Shown here: positions 5,497-7,728 of the stretch, piece after piece
How the letters are laid out: each line of letters begins with the position of its first letter
Numbering within the stretch: position 1 is the stretch's first letter
Assembly (NCBI GenBank): GCA_031254445.1
Contig: JAIRUL010000205.1
Span: 1 to 7,728, forward strand
Direction: 5' to 3'
DNA from: Chitinispirillales bacterium
Lineage (GTDB): Bacteria > Fibrobacterota > Chitinivibrionia > Chitinivibrionales > Chitinispirillaceae
Length of the DNA: 7,728 nt
The notes under the pieces: generated by a model
The model's input: the letters and a program-made list of their open reading frames with translations, nothing else
Told to the model about the DNA's origin: nothing
Databases searched by the model: none
Program-made: the position numbers and the translations under genes

Positions 5497-6732
5497 ATGA
5501 ACAGAACCGGAAGCAAAACCAAAGCCCCAGCCCCCTACGCCCCCACCCCCCGCCTACTCAAAAAGTACGCCGACGTCCTAATCAAATTCGCCCTAAACGG
5601 CGGCCAGGGAATAAAGCGCGGCGACGTAGTCTACTTGGTCGTCCAGACCCCCGGCCTCCCCCTAGCCAAGGCCGCCTACAAAACCATCCTAGAAATGGGC
5701 GGCTACCCGATAGTCAGCATAATCGACGACGAGTTCAAGCTCCTGCACGTAAGGAACGCCACCCGCCAGCAGCTGACGTTCTTCCCCGACAAGTACTACC
5801 GCGGCCTCGCCGACACGATAGACCACTGGGTTCGGATTGTAGCCGAAGACGACCCCATGTACCTAAAGGGCGCCGACCCCGCGAAGGTGCTGCTCTCTAA
5901 CCAGTCGGCGCGCAAGTTCCGCGAGTGGCTCGACGCGAAGGAGGACAAGGGCAAGTTCACGTGGACGCTTTGCCTCTACGCGACGGAGAACATGGCGCGC
6001 GAGGCCGGCCTCTCCATCAAAGGCTACTGGGAGCAAATAGCCAAGGCCTGCTTCCTAAACGAGGTCAACCCCGTGCTGAAGTGGCGGCGCGTGTTTCTCG
6101 AACTGCAAGGCGTGTTGGACAGGCTAAACGCGCTCCCGATAAAGCGCCTGCACGTGACGGCCAAAGAGACCGACCTATGGATCACCCTCGGCGAACGGCG
6201 CAAGTGGCTCGGCGGCAGCGGGCGCAACATCCCGTCGTTCGAGATATTCACGTCGCCCGACTGGCGCGGGACGGAGGGGAAAATCTACTTCGACCTCCCG
6301 CTCTATAGGTACGGCAACGTCATTAAGGACATCAGGCTGCAATTCAAAAACGGCCGCGTTGTGAAGGCCACGGCGGGGCAGAACGAGAGGATGCTAAAGG
6401 AGCTCATCAAGCAGAAGAACGCCGACAAAATAGGCGAGTTTTCGCTTACCGACACGCGCTTCTCGAAGATAACGAAGTTCATGGCAGAGACGCTCTTCGA
6501 CGAGAACTTCGGCGGCAGGCACGGCAACACGCATTTGGCCGTGGGCAAGAGCTACCACGACACCTACGACGGCGACGCGTCGAAGATGACCGAGGCGCAG
6601 TTCGAGCGGCTCGGCTTCAACCACTCGCAGGAGCACACCGACATAATCTCGACCTCGGACAGGACGGTCGCGGCGGTTATGAAGGACGGGAGCGAGGTTG
6701 TTATATATAGGAAAGGGAGGTTTGTTATTTGA
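5497..6732 (+). CDS. M29-family metallo-aminopeptidase (AmpS/AmpT type)
   Basis: The 411-residue protein belongs to peptidase family M29, cytoplasmic co-catalytic metal aminopeptidases that remove N-terminal residues from peptides. The family ligands appear in order: Glu249 in IPSFEIFTSP (245-254), Glu314 in IGEFSLTD (312-319), His346 in the block DENFGGRHGNTHLAVG (335-350), active-site Tyr353, then His380 and Asp382 in NHSQEHTDII (375-384). The N-terminal domain has the family's LIKFALNGGQGIKRGDVV (28-45). Length is normal for M29, with about 18 extra Pro-rich residues at the start. A good ribosome site supports the ATG. The first 80 codons are very C-rich with many CTA Leu and ATA Ile codons, while the later part is G-rich. 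The stop overlaps the start of the next gene, so the two are probably co-translated. Confidence 0.93.
   Translation: MNRTGSKTKAPAPYAPTPRLLKKYADVLIKFALNGGQGIKRGDVVYLVVQTPGLPLAKAAYKTILEMGGYPIVSIIDDEFKLLHVRNATRQQLTFFPDKYYRGLADTIDHWVRIVAEDDPMYLKGADPAKVLLSNQSARKFREWLDAKEDKGKFTWTLCLYATENMAREAGLSIKGYWEQIAKACFLNEVNPVLKWRRVFLELQGVLDRLNALPIKRLHVTAKETDLWITLGERRKWLGGSGRNIPSFEIFTSPDWRGTEGKIYFDLPLYRYGNVIKDIRLQFKNGRVVKATAGQNERMLKELIKQKNADKIGEFSLTDTRFSKITKFMAETLFDENFGGRHGNTHLAVGKSYHDTYDGDASKMTEAQFERLGFNHSQEHTDIISTSDRTVAAVMKDGSEVVIYRKGRFVI
6715..6720 (+). promoter_or_regulatory. Ribosome binding site GGGAGG for the TIGR02757 gene
   Basis: GGGAGG lies inside the end of the aminopeptidase gene. It is 8 bases before a TTG (6729) and 11 bases before an ATG (6732), so it does not decide between the two starts. 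TTG gives the better spacing and ATG the better codon; the proteins differ by one residue. Confidence 0.6.
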
Positions 6733-7562
6733 TGATAACCAAACAGGCCCTCGAAGACATCTACGCCAAGTACCACCGCCCGGAATACTTGAAGATTGAC
6801 CCGCTTCTCTGCGTCCATAGGTTTAAGGGCAAGGGCCGCGAAGCGCTTGAGGCTGTTGGGATAATGGCGGCGGCTTTAGCCTACGGGCGCGTGGAGATAA
6901 TAGTCCGCAATATTAATGTGTTGATTGACGATGTTATGGGCGGGGATCCTGTCGCGTTTGTCAATGGGGCATCGTACAAGGGAAAGGTAGAGGCGCTCGC
7001 GGGGTTCAAGCACCGGTTTAACGACGGGGTTGACATCGCGGCGCTTTTGGAGGCGGCTAAATCGGTGACGCTGGAGTACGGGTCGCTTGAAAAGTGTTTT
7101 TGCGGTTGCATGGCGCAGGCCGGGGTTGATGTTAAGAGCGGTATCCGGGCTAACGCTGGCGGCGGCGGTCAATTTAGGGATATCTTGACGCTATTCACCG
7201 ATAAACTAAGGGATGCCGGGCGCAAGCATTGCGGCGGCCGCGCGAGTTTTGAACACCTGATACCGTCCCCAAGGCGCGGCAGCGCGTGCAAGCGGATGGT
7301 TCTTTATCTTCGGTGGATGGCGCGTAAAGACGACGGCATTGATTTGGGCGCGTGGAAGAGCGTCCCCGCGTCTATGCTGCTTGTTCCCGTAGACACCCAC
7401 GTTGCGCAAATCGCCAGAGGGTACGGGTTGACAAAGCGCAATTCGGCGGATTGGAAGATGGCGGAGGAGATTACGGCCGCCTTGCGCGCGTTTGACCCAA
7501 GCGATCCGGTGCGTTACGATTTCGCGATTTGCCACGCTGGGATGGTGGGGTTTAGGGGGTAA
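6732..7562 (+). CDS. TIGR02757 (DUF2400) family protein, HhH-GPD-like
   Basis: This 276-residue protein matches the TIGR02757 family, whose role is not known to me. Family blocks, counted from the ATG: LAYGR (49-53), KHRF (93-96), LEYGSLEKCF (114-123), SACKR (184-188), LRWMARKD (193-200), PVDTHVAQIARGYGLTKR (219-236) and DPSDPVRYDFAIC (255-267). VDTHV followed by a basic GLTKR resembles the endonuclease III/MutY region holding the catalytic Asp (here Asp221), but the C-terminal four-Cys iron-sulfur cluster of those enzymes is absent. A nucleic-acid role is possible but unproven. The start overlaps the aminopeptidase stop as TGATG; TTG at 6729 is an alternative start. Its stop touches the terminator of the convergent flagellin gene. 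Confidence 0.87.
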   Translation: MITKQALEDIYAKYHRPEYLKIDPLLCVHRFKGKGREALEAVGIMAAALAYGRVEIIVRNINVLIDDVMGGDPVAFVNGASYKGKVEALAGFKHRFNDGVDIAALLEAAKSVTLEYGSLEKCFCGCMAQAGVDVKSGIRANAGGGGQFRDILTLFTDKLRDAGRKHCGGRASFEHLIPSPRRGSACKRMVLYLRWMARKDDGIDLGAWKSVPASMLLVPVDTHVAQIARGYGLTKRNSADWKMAEEITAALRAFDPSDPVRYDFAICHAGMVGFRG

Positions 7563-7592
7563 AAAAAGGGGCCGCGGCTTTCGCCGCGCCCC
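7561..7592 (-). terminator. Intrinsic terminator of the flagellin gene
   Basis: On the - strand, GGGGCGCGGC pairs across the loop GAAA with GCCGCGGCCCC, a 10-base-pair GC-rich stem with one bulged base. A run of seven T follows (7567-7561). This is a classic rho-independent terminator. The stem begins about 40 bases after the flagellin stop. On the + strand no T-tract follows, so it would act poorly for the convergent gene, whose TAA stop overlaps the T-run. Confidence 0.9.
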
Positions 7593-7633
7593 GTTCCGTC
7601 CAACCGCTCCGCGCCGGAACCTGCCCCTCCGCG

Positions 7634-7728
7634 TTACCTGAGCAGCTGCAGCACGCTCTGCGGCTGCTGGTTCGCTTGCGCGAGCATCGCCTGCGAGGCT
7701 TGCTGGAGGATGTTGTTCCTTGTGAACT
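7634..7728 (-). CDS. Flagellin, C-terminal end (partial)
   Basis: The frame running in from the right edge encodes 30 residues, ending QASQAMLAQANQQPQSVLQLLR before a TAA stop (7636-7634). This is the conserved C-terminal D0 helix of bacterial flagellin, which packs with the N-terminal helix to form the filament core and carries the export and assembly surface. The 5' part lies outside the window, so the type (FliC, Hag or FlaB) cannot be told. It converges on the TIGR02757 gene and has a strong terminator. Confidence 0.93.
   Translation of the reverse strand, partial: FTRNNILQQASQAMLAQANQQPQSVLQLLR

Noticed and set aside
5925..6308. A 127-codon + strand frame inside the aminopeptidase gene, rich in Arg and Gly.
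   Set aside because: Off-frame reading of a GC-rich gene. The M29 metal ligands lie in the main frame.

Overview
The window is a gene-dense stretch of bacterial DNA with GC-rich coding regions. Six complete genes and the 3' end of a seventh lie on the + strand, and the 3' end of a flagellin gene converges from the right on the - strand. The organism is therefore flagellated. A TIGR02757-family protein, an M29 aminopeptidase, a PknB-type kinase and a C-terminal flagellin helix ending ...SVLQLLR would fit Spirochaetota (Treponema-like), Fibrobacterota or a neighbouring phylum. No gene here settles the phylum, so this placement is a low-confidence inference.

Layout. (1) 1-48 is the last 15 codons of an unidentified gene. 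After 6 bases comes a 439-residue UDP-sugar-pyrophosphorylase-like nucleotidyltransferase (55-1374), closed by a short GC hairpin with a T-rich tail. (2) 1375-1617 is a 243-base AT-rich intergenic region full of direct and inverted repeats. One left arm can pair with either of two copies of a right arm. (3) 1618-4238 holds three genes linked by two 8-base overlaps: a ParA/Soj-like ATPase, a 138-residue predicted tail-anchored protein with six tandem hexapeptides, and a class II aldolase/adducin protein resembling the aldolase half of RhaD/YuxG enzymes. (4) 4275-5420 is a PknB-type Ser/Thr kinase with a C-terminal membrane anchor and no outer sensor domain. It has a promoter-like sequence whose predicted start point falls on its ATG. 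(5) 5497-7562 is a two-gene unit, an M29 metallo-aminopeptidase followed by a TIGR02757 protein with a VDTHV motif like that of HhH-GPD DNA glycosylases. (6) 7561-7728 holds the flagellin terminator and 3' end.

How the genes may work together. The most interesting set is the ParA-like ATPase with its overlapping, predicted membrane-anchored, repeat-bearing partner. Such a pair could be an intracellular positioning system of a kind I do not recognise, with the ATPase as switch and the small protein as membrane receptor. The aldolase is translationally linked to the pair but has no obvious mechanistic connection. The kinase follows 36 bases later and is also predicted to be membrane-tethered, so it could regulate the pair; that is only an inference from position.

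Across the window, G-versus-C preference on the + strand switches between blocks, sometimes inside a single gene.
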